The notes below the pieces were generated by a model, which was not told where the DNA came from, did not search any database, and saw only the letters and a list, made by a program, of their open reading frames with translations. Positions 51,282 to 59,404 of a DNA stretch of 64,000 bases are shown piece after piece; within the stretch, counting starts at the first letter, position 1, and each line of letters begins with the position of its first letter. This DNA is from Cellulomonas sp. S1-8 (lineage in GTDB: Bacteria > Actinomycetota > Actinomycetes > Actinomycetales > Cellulomonadaceae). Made by a program: the position numbers and the translations under genes. The stretch is from assembly GCF_026184235.1 (NCBI RefSeq), contig NZ_CP110806.1, forward strand, positions 2,604,001 to 2,668,000, written 5' to 3'.

Positions 51282-52855
51282 GTCGCACCCTCCGTGGTCC
51301 GCTGCTGCTGCTGCTGCATCACCTGGACGCGCTGGTCGGAGGGGTTCGAGTCGATCGGGACCGACGCGTCCTTGGGCACCGGCTGCGGCAGCGACTGGCG
51401 CTGCGTCTGCGCGCGCCGCGGCACGCGCCCACCCAGGACCCACGTGTCCTTGGACCCGCCACCCTGCGAGGAGTTGACGACGAGCTGGCCCTCGGGCAGC
51501 GCGACGCGCGTCAGCCCGCCCGGCAGGACGTAGACGGACTCGCCGTCGTTGACGGCGAACGGGCGCAGGTCGACGTGCCGGGGCCGCAGGCCGTCCTCGA
51601 CGAGCGTCGGCACGGTCGACAGCTGCACGACGGGCTGCGCGATCCACCCGCGCGGGTCGTCCCGCAGCCGGGCGCGCAGCACGTCGAGCTCGGCGCGCGT
51701 CGCGCGCGGCCCGACGACCAGACCCTTGCCGCCCGACCCGTCGACGGGCTTGACGACGAGCTCGTGCAACCGGTCGAGCACCTCCTCGAGCGCACCCGGG
51801 TCCTCGAGCCGCCACGTGTCGACGTTCGGCAGGATCGGGTCCTCGCCGAGGTGGTAGCGGATGAGGTCGGGCAGGTAGGTGTAGAGCAGCTTGTCGTCGG
51901 CCACGCCGTTGCCGATGGCGTTGGCGATCGTCACGTTGCCGAGGCGGGCGCTGGTCATCAGCCCCGGGCAGCCGAGCAACGAGTCCGAGCGGAACGTCAC
52001 CGGGTCGATGAACTCGTCGTCGACGCGCCGGTAGATGACGTCGACCCGCCGGCGTCCCTGCGTCGTGCGCATCCACACGCGCCCGCCCGAGACGTACAGG
52101 TCGCGCCCCTCGACCAGCTCGACGCCCATCGTGCGGGCGAGCAGCGTGTGCTCGAAGTACGCGGAGTTGAACACCCCGGGCGTCAGGACGACGACGGTCG
52201 GGTCGTCGACGCCGTGCGGGGCCGCGGCGATGAGCGCCGCGAGCAGGCGGCGCGAGTAGTCGACGACGGGCCGGATGCGCAGCGCGGCGAACAGCTCGGG
52301 GAACGTCTGGGCCATCGCGCGCCGGTTCGACAGCACGTAGCTCACGCCCGACGGGACGCGCACGTTGTCCTCGAGCACCCGCCAGCCGCCCAGGGAGTCC
52401 CGCACGAGGTCGATGCCGGAGACGTGCACGCGCACGCCGTTGGGCGGCTCGATGCCCCGGGCGGCACGGTGGAAGTGCGTGGAGGAGACGACCACGGAGC
52501 GCGGCACCACGCCGTCGGCGACCGCCTTCTGGGGTCCGTAGACGTCGGCGAGGAACGCCTCGAGCGCCCGCACGCGCTGCGCGACGCCGGGGGCGACGTG
52601 CTCCCACTCGTCCCCGGCCATGACCCGCGGGACGACGTCGAGCGGGAACGGCCGCTCCTCGCCCGCGAAGTCGAACGTCACGCCTTGCTTGAGGTACGAC
52701 CGCGCCAGGGTGTCGGCGCGGGCGCGCAGCTCCCCGTCCGAGAGCTGTCCCAGCGCCGAGTGCACGTGCCGGTACGCGGAGCGCACCTCGCCCTCGGGGC
52801 CGATCATCTCGTCCCACGCGGTCCCCGCCGGGTAGTCGTCGAAGAGGTCCGCCAT
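51275..52855 (-). CDS. Circularly permuted ATP-grasp protein
   Basis: 526 residues of the DUF404/DUF407 (COG2308) type, a predicted peptide ligase. Signatures: VLEDNVRVPSGVSYVLSNRRAM, VVLTPGVFNSAYFEH, VDVIYRRVDDEFIDP, GNVTIANAIGNGVADDKLLYTYLPDLIRYHLGEDPIL, and VVKPVDGSGGKGLVVGP (ATP-binding loop). The C-terminal tail is low-complexity and carries a run of five Gln (CTG repeat on the plus strand). First gene of the ATP-grasp/alpha-E/transglutaminase operon. No nearby peptide substrate gene is visible. Confidence 0.94.
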   Translation of the reverse strand: MADLFDDYPAGTAWDEMIGPEGEVRSAYRHVHSALGQLSDGELRARADTLARSYLKQGVTFDFAGEERPFPLDVVPRVMAGDEWEHVAPGVAQRVRALEAFLADVYGPQKAVADGVVPRSVVVSSTHFHRAARGIEPPNGVRVHVSGIDLVRDSLGGWRVLEDNVRVPSGVSYVLSNRRAMAQTFPELFAALRIRPVVDYSRRLLAALIAAAPHGVDDPTVVVLTPGVFNSAYFEHTLLARTMGVELVEGRDLYVSGGRVWMRTTQGRRRVDVIYRRVDDEFIDPVTFRSDSLLGCPGLMTSARLGNVTIANAIGNGVADDKLLYTYLPDLIRYHLGEDPILPNVDTWRLEDPGALEEVLDRLHELVVKPVDGSGGKGLVVGPRATRAELDVLRARLRDDPRGWIAQPVVQLSTVPTLVEDGLRPRHVDLRPFAVNDGESVYVLPGGLTRVALPEGQLVVNSSQGGGSKDTWVLGGRVPRRAQTQRQSLPQPVPKDASVPIDSNPSDQRVQVMQQQQQRTTEGATC

Positions 52856-52961
52856 GGCGCGAATCTAGTAGGCCCATGTCAACGACGCGTTACGTGACAC
52901 GTGGGCGCAACCGGCGACCGGCGTCGCCGCACGCGTGCCGCGACCACCACGGCCCACGAGG

Positions 52962-53567
52962 TCACCCGGCGGTGGTCCCGGGGACCACGGTGTAGCGGAG
53001 GTGGACGGTGGCGCCCTGGCAGGCGTCCTGGTCGGTCGCCGTGGTGCGGAAGCCGATGGCCGCGCCGGTGAAGGAGGCGGAGTCCCCGGGTGCCAGGGTC
53101 CGCCCGACGGGCATGCGGGGGTCCAGCAGGAGGTAGTCGCTCGCACCGCAGCTCCCGACGCGGTGCCCCGCGAGGGCGACGGAGGCGATGGTGACGTCGA
53201 CCGCCGCCACGACGGTGCCCTCTCCTCCTGTGTTCGTCAGCAGACCCTCGATCGCGACCGGCTCGACCCCGGGCGCGAGGCCGTCCAGCACCGAGACCTG
53301 CCGGACGGTGAGCGAGCCGTCGGTGGCGAGGCAGTCCCACGTCGCGGCCCGGGCCGACGGCGCGGGAGCGACGACCGCCACGGTCACGCCCACGACCAGC
53401 AGGGCGAGGGCCGCGAGGCCGCCACCGGCCCGCGCGACGCCGCCACCGCGGCGCGACCGGCGGGCCACGCGCAGCACGATCCCCACGCTCACGAGCGCGA
53501 GCGCGAGCACCACCAGGAGGCCGAGGTCGCCCTCGACGCCGGTCCGCGGCAGCGGCTGGCAGGTCAC
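52962..53567 (-). CDS. Exported/membrane protein beginning with an LPxTG-type sorting signal
   Basis: 201 residues from GTG 53567, which overlaps the adhesin stop (GTGA). Residues 6-10 are LPRTG, followed by a hydrophobic stretch (LGLLVVLALALVSVGIVL) and RVARRSRR: the exact layout of a C-terminal sortase signal, but at an N-terminus. A second hydrophobic stretch (about 47-66, ending APSARAA) then looks like a signal peptide with the RR region as its positive end, leading to a secreted domain of about 125 residues. That domain ends DQDACQGATVHLRYTVVP, a signature shared with the gene product at 55961-56446. A separate protein could start at an internal GTG such as the one before ARRSRRG. Function unknown. 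Confidence 0.7.
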   Translation of the reverse strand: MTCQPLPRTGVEGDLGLLVVLALALVSVGIVLRVARRSRRGGGVARAGGGLAALALLVVGVTVAVVAPAPSARAATWDCLATDGSLTVRQVSVLDGLAPGVEPVAIEGLLTNTGGEGTVVAAVDVTIASVALAGHRVGSCGASDYLLLDPRMPVGRTLAPGDSASFTGAAIGFRTTATDQDACQGATVHLRYTVVPGTTAG

Positions 53568-55840
53568 TCCGGCACCCCTGCGACGCCGGTGACGCCGTTG
53601 TCCGCCAGCGTGACGGTGCCCCGCGACAGCGCCTGACCCTCCAGGGTGCTGCGGGCTCCGAGGGTGACGGCACCGTGCGCGAGGATCACGCCGGCGAACG
53701 ACGAGTCCGCTCCGGTGCCCACGGCACCCGCCGCGACCCAGAACACGTTCGACGCCTGGGCGCCGTTCCTCAGCTCGACGACGCTCCCCGCGGCGGTGTC
53801 CAGCGCGGCATCGGTCCGGAAGACGAAGACCGCGTCCGGGTCGCCCTCGGCGTCGAGGACGACGGTGCCGGTCAGTGCGAGCGCCGCGGCGGTGTGGTGC
53901 ACGCCGACGTGGAAGGTGCGACCCCCGAGGTTCCCGGAGACCTGGGTGTGAGCGGGCCGCGACGCGGCGTCGCCGAGGGCCGCGAGCAGGTCGGCCTGGG
54001 CGGTCGCGGCAGCCGCGTCGCCGGCGTGGACGGTCCCGTGCACGACGCCCGGCGGGAAGCCCGTGACCGATGCGCTGGGACTGACCCCCAGGTCACCGCT
54101 GAGGTCGGTGGCGCCGGTGCTGACGACGCCCGTGGCCGCGAGCACCGAGAACGTCACCGCGGACCCGAGCGCGATCGGCGCGGGGTTGACCTCGACGGTG
54201 AGCTGCTGGGTGTCGCTCCCGCCGTCCCCCGAGGCGACGCGCACCTTGGCCACGACCGCGTACGTCCCCGCCGGCAGGTCGGCCGCCGCGGTCACGCTCC
54301 AGGTACCGCCGGTGACGGTCGTCGTGCGCGGGGCGCCGACGCCGGTGACCGTCACGACGCTGCCGTCCGGTGCGTCGCTGGTGCCGCTGACCACGGGCAT
54401 CGTGTCCTTGGTCGCCCGGGCGTCGCCACCGGTGATGCTGATGGTCGGGGGTGGTGCGGTCGTGAAGCGGATCGTGGCGCCGGCGAGCGTCACCGCGTCG
54501 TAGGACAGCGCCCGTCCGATCAGCACGGTCCCCGCACCGAGGGTGATCGCGCCCTGGGCGATCACCGTGCCGGAGAACGCGGACGACCCTCCGGTGCCCA
54601 TGGCACCCGCCACGACCCAGAAGACGTTCGACGCCTGCGCGTCGCCGGTGAGCACCACGGCACTGGCGGCAGCCGTGTCCAGCGCGGCCCCGACCTGGAT
54701 GACGAACACGGCGTCCGCGTCGCCCAGGGCGTCGAGGATCAGCGTGCCCGTCAGCGCGAGCGCGGCGCCGCTCCGGTAGACCCCGGGCAGGAGCGTCACA
54801 CCGTTGAGGTCGCCGCTGAGGTCGTCGTCGGGCGCCAGGGCCGCGAGCTGGTCGTAGGCGGCGATCATGTCGGTGCGGGCGTCGGCCGCCTCGTCGTCAC
54901 CGGCGTGGACGTCCCCGGCGACGATCCCCGGCGGGAACCCGCTGACGGCGATCCCCGGGCTGACGCCGAGGTCGCCGCTGACGGCCGTCGCGCCGGTGCT
55001 GACGACCGCGGTGCCGGCCAGGACGGAGAAGCCCGCGGCCGCCCCCAGCGGCCCGGGCACCGCGACGTCGAACGGGTCGCTGGTCCCCGAGGCCAGGCCG
55101 ACCGCGGAGGCGACGAGCGTGTAGCCGGTGCCCACCTGGTCGACGGTGAGCCCGTCGAACGTCGCGGTGCCGTCGGACGCGGTGGCGACCGTCAGCGTGC
55201 CGCCCAGGACGGCACCGGGGGGGCCGTCCGCGATCGCGACCGTGACCGCGATCCCCGCCGTCGCGACGGGTGTGCCGTCGGCGGTCGCGAGGCGGACGGT
55301 GACCGCCGGTGCGACGTCAGCGCCGGGCGCGGTGCCGGTGGGCTGGACGCCGAAGACCAGCCGGGTGGCACCGGACACCGTGACGGTGCCGCTCGCGGTG
55401 CCGGGCGCGGTCCAGGAGCGGTAGACGGCCGTCACCACGTAGGTGTGGTCCCCGGGTGGGACGCCCACGTCGCTGCACACGGTGCCGACGACCAGCGACG
55501 TCGGGGTGCTGCCGCACGCGGGGCTCGTGGTCACGCCGTCGGAGCGGGTGACCAGGTAGCCCTCGGGCGTCGGAGCCCCCGCGCTCGGCGTCCACTCGAG
55601 GGGCACGTCCGTGAAGACGTCCGCGGGGACCGTCACCCCCGTGGGCGGAGACAGGGTCCCGGTCGTCGCCGACGCGGAGGCCGAGCCGGTCGAGCTCCAG
55701 TAGCCCGACGCGGACGTCGCGGTCACGACGAAGGCCAGCAGCACGGCGACGACCCGGGACCCGGACCGACCGGCGCGCGCCGCGAGGCGCCGGCGCCCGG
55801 GCAGGGCGCCGGCGCGGGGCCGGGCGGGTGCTGCGGTCAT
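53564..55840 (-). CDS. Surface adhesin-like protein with two DUF3494 (ice-binding-like) domains
   Basis: 758 residues. A twin-basic n-region and hydrophobic stretch (VVAVLLAFVVTATSASGYW) lead into SSTGSASASATTG, a SipW-type export region. An FN3-like module (about 45-125) and an Ig-like module follow. DUF3494 domain 1 is at about 262-465, a Big-type Ig domain at 465-555 and DUF3494 domain 2 at 555-753. The two DUF3494 copies clearly repeat each other (FSVLAGTAVVSTGATAVSGDLGVSP against FSVLAATGVVSTGATDLSGDLGVSP). Ends GVAGVPE with no anchor; an LPRTG signal lies directly after it in the -1 frame. Family members act as ice-binding proteins or surface adhesins. Confidence 0.88.
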   Translation of the reverse strand: MTAAPARPRAGALPGRRRLAARAGRSGSRVVAVLLAFVVTATSASGYWSSTGSASASATTGTLSPPTGVTVPADVFTDVPLEWTPSAGAPTPEGYLVTRSDGVTTSPACGSTPTSLVVGTVCSDVGVPPGDHTYVVTAVYRSWTAPGTASGTVTVSGATRLVFGVQPTGTAPGADVAPAVTVRLATADGTPVATAGIAVTVAIADGPPGAVLGGTLTVATASDGTATFDGLTVDQVGTGYTLVASAVGLASGTSDPFDVAVPGPLGAAAGFSVLAGTAVVSTGATAVSGDLGVSPGIAVSGFPPGIVAGDVHAGDDEAADARTDMIAAYDQLAALAPDDDLSGDLNGVTLLPGVYRSGAALALTGTLILDALGDADAVFVIQVGAALDTAAASAVVLTGDAQASNVFWVVAGAMGTGGSSAFSGTVIAQGAITLGAGTVLIGRALSYDAVTLAGATIRFTTAPPPTISITGGDARATKDTMPVVSGTSDAPDGSVVTVTGVGAPRTTTVTGGTWSVTAAADLPAGTYAVVAKVRVASGDGGSDTQQLTVEVNPAPIALGSAVTFSVLAATGVVSTGATDLSGDLGVSPSASVTGFPPGVVHGTVHAGDAAAATAQADLLAALGDAASRPAHTQVSGNLGGRTFHVGVHHTAAALALTGTVVLDAEGDPDAVFVFRTDAALDTAAGSVVELRNGAQASNVFWVAAGAVGTGADSSFAGVILAHGAVTLGARSTLEGQALSRGTVTLADNGVTGVAGVPE

Positions 55841-55960
55841 GGTCGTCCACCGCGTTCGTCGGCGTGCGTGGCGGTCCCGGCTCGGGAGCCGGGGGAGGTG
55901 GGACGAGGGACGGGGTGCGCCGCGTGTCCGCGACGCACCCACGCCCCCCGGCTCAGGCGG

Positions 55961-56446
55961 TCAGGACGCGACGACGTGCAGCGGCACGACCGCGCCCTGG
56001 CAGGCGTCCTGGTCGACCCCGGTGTCGGTCAGCGTCACGAGGACCTCACCGTTCACCACCCCGCCGTCACCCGGGACGGAGCCGATCAGCCCCTGGTCGA
56101 CCGTCACGACGTAGTCCCCGACGAGGCAACCGGCGGGCGGCACCCACGCGACTCCCAGTGCGTCGGCCGCCGTGGCCTCGACCAACGACAGCTCCTGCGG
56201 TCCGTCGGCGTTGTTGGTGACGGTGAAGGGAACCGTCATGCCCGCACCACCGGGGACGATCTCGCCCGTGGCCGAGGCCGAGTCGACCACGACGACGAAG
56301 TCCGTGCTCTCCCCCGTCGTCGCCGTACCGTCGCCGGTACCGGTCGCGGTCCAGTAGGCAAATGCGGCACCGGCGCCCACAACGGTCACCAATGCAGCAG
56401 TCACGACAATTCTGCGGCTCTTTCCACGTGCGCGGCGAACGGCCAT
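55961..56446 (-). CDS. Small exported protein with SipW-type signal peptide
   Basis: 161 residues. Basic start (AVRRARGKSRR), hydrophobic segment IVVTAALVTVVGAGAAFA, then YWTATGTGDGTATTG: the A-Y-W-x-A-T-G-G-style junction seen in TasA/CalY-like substrates of SipW-type signal peptidases. The mature part is a beta-rich domain (MTVPFTVTNNADGPQELSL) ending DQDACQGAVVPLHVVAS, shared with the protein encoded at 52962-53567. A signal peptidase or sortase gene is not nearby. AAGGGG precedes ATG 56446. Likely a structural or accessory cell-surface protein of the adhesin locus. Confidence 0.8.
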   Translation of the reverse strand: MAVRRARGKSRRIVVTAALVTVVGAGAAFAYWTATGTGDGTATTGESTDFVVVVDSASATGEIVPGGAGMTVPFTVTNNADGPQELSLVEATAADALGVAWVPPAGCLVGDYVVTVDQGLIGSVPGDGGVVNGEVLVTLTDTGVDQDACQGAVVPLHVVAS

Positions 56447-56815
56447 CACGGACCCCTTGGTGTGCTTGCTCGACAATGCGGACTCGACGCTGAGCGCCGC
56501 GAAGACGGCCCCTCTCACAAGGCTCGTCGTCCTGAAAAACGTAACACGCCAAATGCGGTCCGCTCCCGCGCGGAAGTTTGGGAAACATTTCCCATGGGAA
56601 TAGTCGTCCCCCGTTCGCGCGACCCGCGTCTGCACATCTTGGTCCTGACCTGGTGATCGACGACAAAGGACGCTCGAATCGACTCGCCGATCTCACCCGA
56701 ACGCGCTCGTGGCATTTCGGGCGAATCCCCGGGGCGGTCCCCACGGGGCTCACCGAGGGGCCGCGTGCCCCCCGCGGCCAGGCGTTCGGCGGGGCGCGGA
56801 CTAGGCTCGACCCTC
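56447..56815. other. Intergenic region with overlapping palindromes upstream of the surface locus
   Basis: No supported gene. Part is AT-rich for this genome (56531-56600). GGGAAACATTTCCC (56580-56593) and TTCCCATGGGAA (56589-56600) are perfect palindromes sharing bases, about 135-155 bases upstream of the SipW-type gene. No convincing -35/-10 pair was recognised for that gene. On the other side, TAGGCT (56802-56807) is a -10 box 8 bases before the PemK-like GTG. Confidence 0.5.
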
Positions 56816-57337
56816 GTGACCGACGGACGCTGGGGCACGGCCCTCCGGAACGTGGCCCGCCGACTCCTGGCACCGAGGACGCCGCCCGGTGCGGCACGGG
56901 CAGCCCGAGGCTCGCGGGCCCCGGCGACGGGTGGACCGTCGCGCGCGGACGACGCCGTCCGCCCCGCGTACGCGCCCACCGCCGACGGCCGGCCCGACCC
57001 GGGCGAGGTCGTCTGGACGTGGGTGCCGTACGAGGACGACCCGACGCAGGGCAAGGACCGACCCGTGCTGGTGCTCGCGGTCGAGCGCGGCACCGTGGTC
57101 GCCCTGATGCTCACGAGCAAGGACCACGACCGCGACGCGTCCGACGAGGCGCGGCACGGGCGCGCGTGGCTCGACGTCGGCGCCGGCGGCTGGGACCCGC
57201 AGGGTCGACCGAGCGAGGTGCGGCTCGACCGCGTCCTGCGGCTGCCCGCGGCGGACGTCCGCCGCGAAGGGGCTGCGCTGGACCGGCGCCGGTACGACGC
57301 CGTGGTGCGTGCCGCCGCCCAGCTCAACCGCTGGTAG
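56816..57337 (+). CDS. PemK/MazF-like protein without visible antitoxin
   Basis: 173 residues. The C-terminal 115 residues match the actinobacterial PemK/MazF-like family: PGEVVWTWVPYEDDPTQGKDRPVLVLAVERG, then VVALMLTSKDHDRD and VRLDRVLRLPAADVRREGAALDRRRYDAVVRAA. The G-K-x-R-P-V-L-V motif is the RNase-toxin core. The N-terminal 55 residues are basic and low-complexity. MazF toxins normally follow a small antitoxin gene; none is seen on either side, so an orphan or housekeeping role next to rpsT is equally possible. Probably leaderless (TAGGCT, then GTG). Confidence 0.8.
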   Translation: MTDGRWGTALRNVARRLLAPRTPPGAARAARGSRAPATGGPSRADDAVRPAYAPTADGRPDPGEVVWTWVPYEDDPTQGKDRPVLVLAVERGTVVALMLTSKDHDRDASDEARHGRAWLDVGAGGWDPQGRPSEVRLDRVLRLPAADVRREGAALDRRRYDAVVRAAAQLNRW

Positions 57338-57340
57338 GAT
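57335..57340 (+). promoter_or_regulatory. Candidate rpsT -10 box
   Basis: TAGGAT overlaps the end of the PemK-like gene, giving an rpsT leader of about 135 bases. The -35 is not clear. Confidence 0.4.
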
Positions 57341-57481
57341 GTCGAACCGCGTGCCCGCCCGGGTCGGCGGGCGCGAGCGCAGGCCTTTCCCGCGGGTGTC
57401 CCCACGCCCCAGTCCTGGCGCTGCGCATGCCCTCAACGACCTGTCAGATCGCTTCGGCGACCTAGCCAAGAGAGTTCACAC

Positions 57482-57742
57482 GTGGCGAACATCAAGTCCC
57501 AGATCAAGCGTATCGGCACCAACGAGAAGGCCCGTCAGCGGAACAAGGCCGTCAAGTCGGAGCTGAAGACGTACGTGCGGCGCGTCCGCGAGGCCGTCGC
57601 CGGTGGCGACAAGGACGCGGCGAGCAACGCTCTCGCGCTCGCTGCCCGCAAGCTCGACAAGGCGGTCTCGAAGGGCGTCATCCACGCCAACCAGGCCGCC
57701 AACCGCAAGTCGGCGCTGTCGAAGGCCGTCAACGGCCTCTAG
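57482..57742 (+). CDS. rpsT: 30S ribosomal protein S20
   Basis: 86-residue small basic ribosomal protein that binds 16S rRNA early in assembly. Starts [27 protein letters not shown] and ends [14 protein letters not shown], the standard actinobacterial sequence. The GTG start follows a roughly 140-base leader. In actinobacteria this gene sits beside holA and lepA; here the XRE-TPR locus separates it from holA. A very strong hairpin terminator follows. Confidence 0.98.
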   Translation: MANIKSQIKRIGTNEKARQRNKAVKSELKTYVRRVREAVAGGDKDAASNALALAARKLDKAVSKGVIHANQAANRKSALSKAVNGL

Positions 57743-57824
57743 CCGTCAAGGCCTCTAGCCGTCAACGACTAGGGGCCGCGGCGCGCAGCTTCCACCTGCG
57801 CGCAGGGACGCGAGTCCCGCACCA

Positions 57825-57869
57825 ACGACGGAAGGGCGGCACCCCTGAGGGGTGCCGCCCTTCCGTCGT
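57825..57869. terminator. 21-bp perfect hairpin after rpsT, bidirectional
   Basis: Bases 57825-57845 are perfectly complementary to 57849-57869 around the 3-base loop TGA. It lies between rpsT and the convergent XRE-TPR gene and would stop transcription from both sides. No T-run follows on the plus strand. Confidence 0.85.
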
Positions 57870-57885
57870 GCCGGTGTCCGGGGCG

Positions 57886-59214
57886 TCAGCCCCCGAGCGA
57901 CCACGTCTCGCGCGGGGCGCCCGTCGGCACGGACGGCTGGAACCCGGCCTCGCGCAGCGCCCGGTCGAACGCCCGTGCCGCTGCGTCGACGTCACCACGA
58001 CGCAGGTACCGGTCCCCGAGGTCGCGCCACACGCCGGCGGAGTGCCGCGTCGCCGCCATCATCCCGAGCATGTCCGCACCCCACTGGAACGCGGCCGTCG
58101 CACCCGGGTGGTCCCCGCGCGCGTCCAGCACGTCACCCAGGGCGATGTGCGCGGTGGCCGCCTCGAGCCGCGGCGAGTCCCCCAGGCCGGCCAGCGCCGC
58201 ACGGGCGTCGGCCTCGGCCGCCGCCTCGTCGCCCAGCATGAGGTGCGCCCGTGACCGCTCGACCTGGAGGCGAGCGACGTCGAGCGCCGAGCCGACCGCG
58301 TTCAGACCCGGCTCGGCGGTGTCGATCTGCTGCAGCGCAGCCCGCGGGTCCGCCGGGTCGGACCGCAGCAGCAGCCACGCGTAGTTGACGCGCAGGCGGG
58401 GCAGGTCGCGGTCCGGCTCCCCCTCGGACAGCAGCGCCAGGGCGCGTTCGGTGTAGCGCTGCGCGAGCTCGTAGTCGCGCCGCTGCTCGGCCACGAGGGC
58501 GGCGTTCCAGTAGACGCTCCCCCGCCCGCGCGGCGTCCCGAGGGACTCGGCGAGCCGGACGAGCTCGGCCGCCCGGTGCGTCGCGTACAGCAGGTCGCCC
58601 CGCTCGACGTACGCCCACAGGACGGTCGAGGCCAGGCGCAGGTGCTCGTCGGTGCCGACGAGGTCGGCGCTGTCGAGCTCGGCCAGCGTCCGCTCGCCGA
58701 CCTCGACGGCGCGGTGCAGGTCGCCCGCCTCCAGGTAGCAGCCGACGAGCGCCGTGGTGAGCACGGCCGCACGCAGGTGGTCCGGACGCGCCTGCGTCTC
58801 GGTGAGCAGCGGCTCGAGCAGGGTGATGGCCGTCTCGAGCTCGCCCAGGAGCTCGTGGGCGCGGGCGAGCGTCGTGAGGGCCTCGACCCGCAGGACGGGC
58901 GTCACCACCGTGAGGTCGAGCGCGTCGATGCGCTGCACGGCCCCGGCTGCATCGCCGCTGGCCAGGTCGAGCCGTGCGTAGTCGAGCTCGAGACGCGTGC
59001 GCGCCTCGTTCGGCCCGTCCTCGCCGTGCTTGAGGAACTCGAGGGTCGTGCCCAGCCTTTCGGCCAGCACGCCGAGCGCCGCGTCCGTGGGTTCGCGGTG
59101 CCCCGCCTCGATGAGGGAGATGTAGCTGGGCGAGAAGGCGTTGCCCGCGAGGGCCGTCTGAGACAGCCCCGCGGCCAACCGCGCCTCGCGCACGCGGTCA
59201 CCGATTGTCGTCAT
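57886..59214 (-). CDS. XRE-TPR transcriptional regulator, candidate peptide receptor
   Basis: 442 residues. An N-terminal XRE HTH at about 4-60 (IGDRVREARLAAGLSQTALAGNAFSPSYISLIEAGHREP) is followed by a long all-helical array of TPR-like repeats to the end. Examples are VEALTTLARAHELLGELETAITLLEPLL, LVGCYLEAGDLHRAVEVGERTLAEL and LGDRYLRRGDVDAAARAFDRALREAG. HTH plus C-terminal TPR is the architecture of RRNPP peptide receptors (Rap, PlcR, NprR, Rgg types). A 42-residue exported peptide is encoded 190 bases upstream on the same strand. A TACAAT -10 (59223-59228) 8 bases before the ATG suggests a leaderless transcript. Confidence 0.88.
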   Translation of the reverse strand: MTTIGDRVREARLAAGLSQTALAGNAFSPSYISLIEAGHREPTDAALGVLAERLGTTLEFLKHGEDGPNEARTRLELDYARLDLASGDAAGAVQRIDALDLTVVTPVLRVEALTTLARAHELLGELETAITLLEPLLTETQARPDHLRAAVLTTALVGCYLEAGDLHRAVEVGERTLAELDSADLVGTDEHLRLASTVLWAYVERGDLLYATHRAAELVRLAESLGTPRGRGSVYWNAALVAEQRRDYELAQRYTERALALLSEGEPDRDLPRLRVNYAWLLLRSDPADPRAALQQIDTAEPGLNAVGSALDVARLQVERSRAHLMLGDEAAAEADARAALAGLGDSPRLEAATAHIALGDVLDARGDHPGATAAFQWGADMLGMMAATRHSAGVWRDLGDRYLRRGDVDAAARAFDRALREAGFQPSVPTGAPRETWSLGG

Positions 59215-59219
59215 GAGAA

Positions 59220-59236
59220 GTCATTGTACGTATGAC
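59220..59236 (-). promoter_or_regulatory. Promoter and inverted repeat at the XRE-TPR gene start
   Basis: GTCAT (59220-59224) and ATGAC (59232-59236) flank the TACAAT -10 box (59223-59228 on the minus strand). The placement at the start of a regulator gene suggests autoregulation. Confidence 0.5.
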
Positions 59237-59301
59237 GTCCGTGAACGCCATCCCCTGTCGCGCACGGCGCGCCGGGAGATCTCGCACGCCGGTGCGCGGG
59301 G

Positions 59302-59325
59302 CCTGCGCGCACCGGTGCGCGCAGG
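59302..59325. repeat. 24-bp perfect palindrome between peptide and regulator genes
   Basis: Bases 59302-59325 form a perfect palindrome centred on CACCGGTG. CGCACCGGTGCG recurs as a 12-bp palindrome at 59332-59343, and GCCGGTGCGCGG lies just left. It could be a regulator operator or a hairpin that separates peptide from regulator transcription. Confidence 0.7.
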
Positions 59326-59404
59326 GCACCGCGCACCGGTGCGGCGGGGACGGGTACGGCGTGCGACGCGGGGTCCGCGGCACCGCACCCCTCGGGTGGA
59401 CCGA

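Noticed and set aside
51300..51330. Trinucleotide run encoding poly-Gln at the end of the ATP-grasp gene
   Set aside because: Only five codons in a non-conserved tail; ordinary microsatellite noise.
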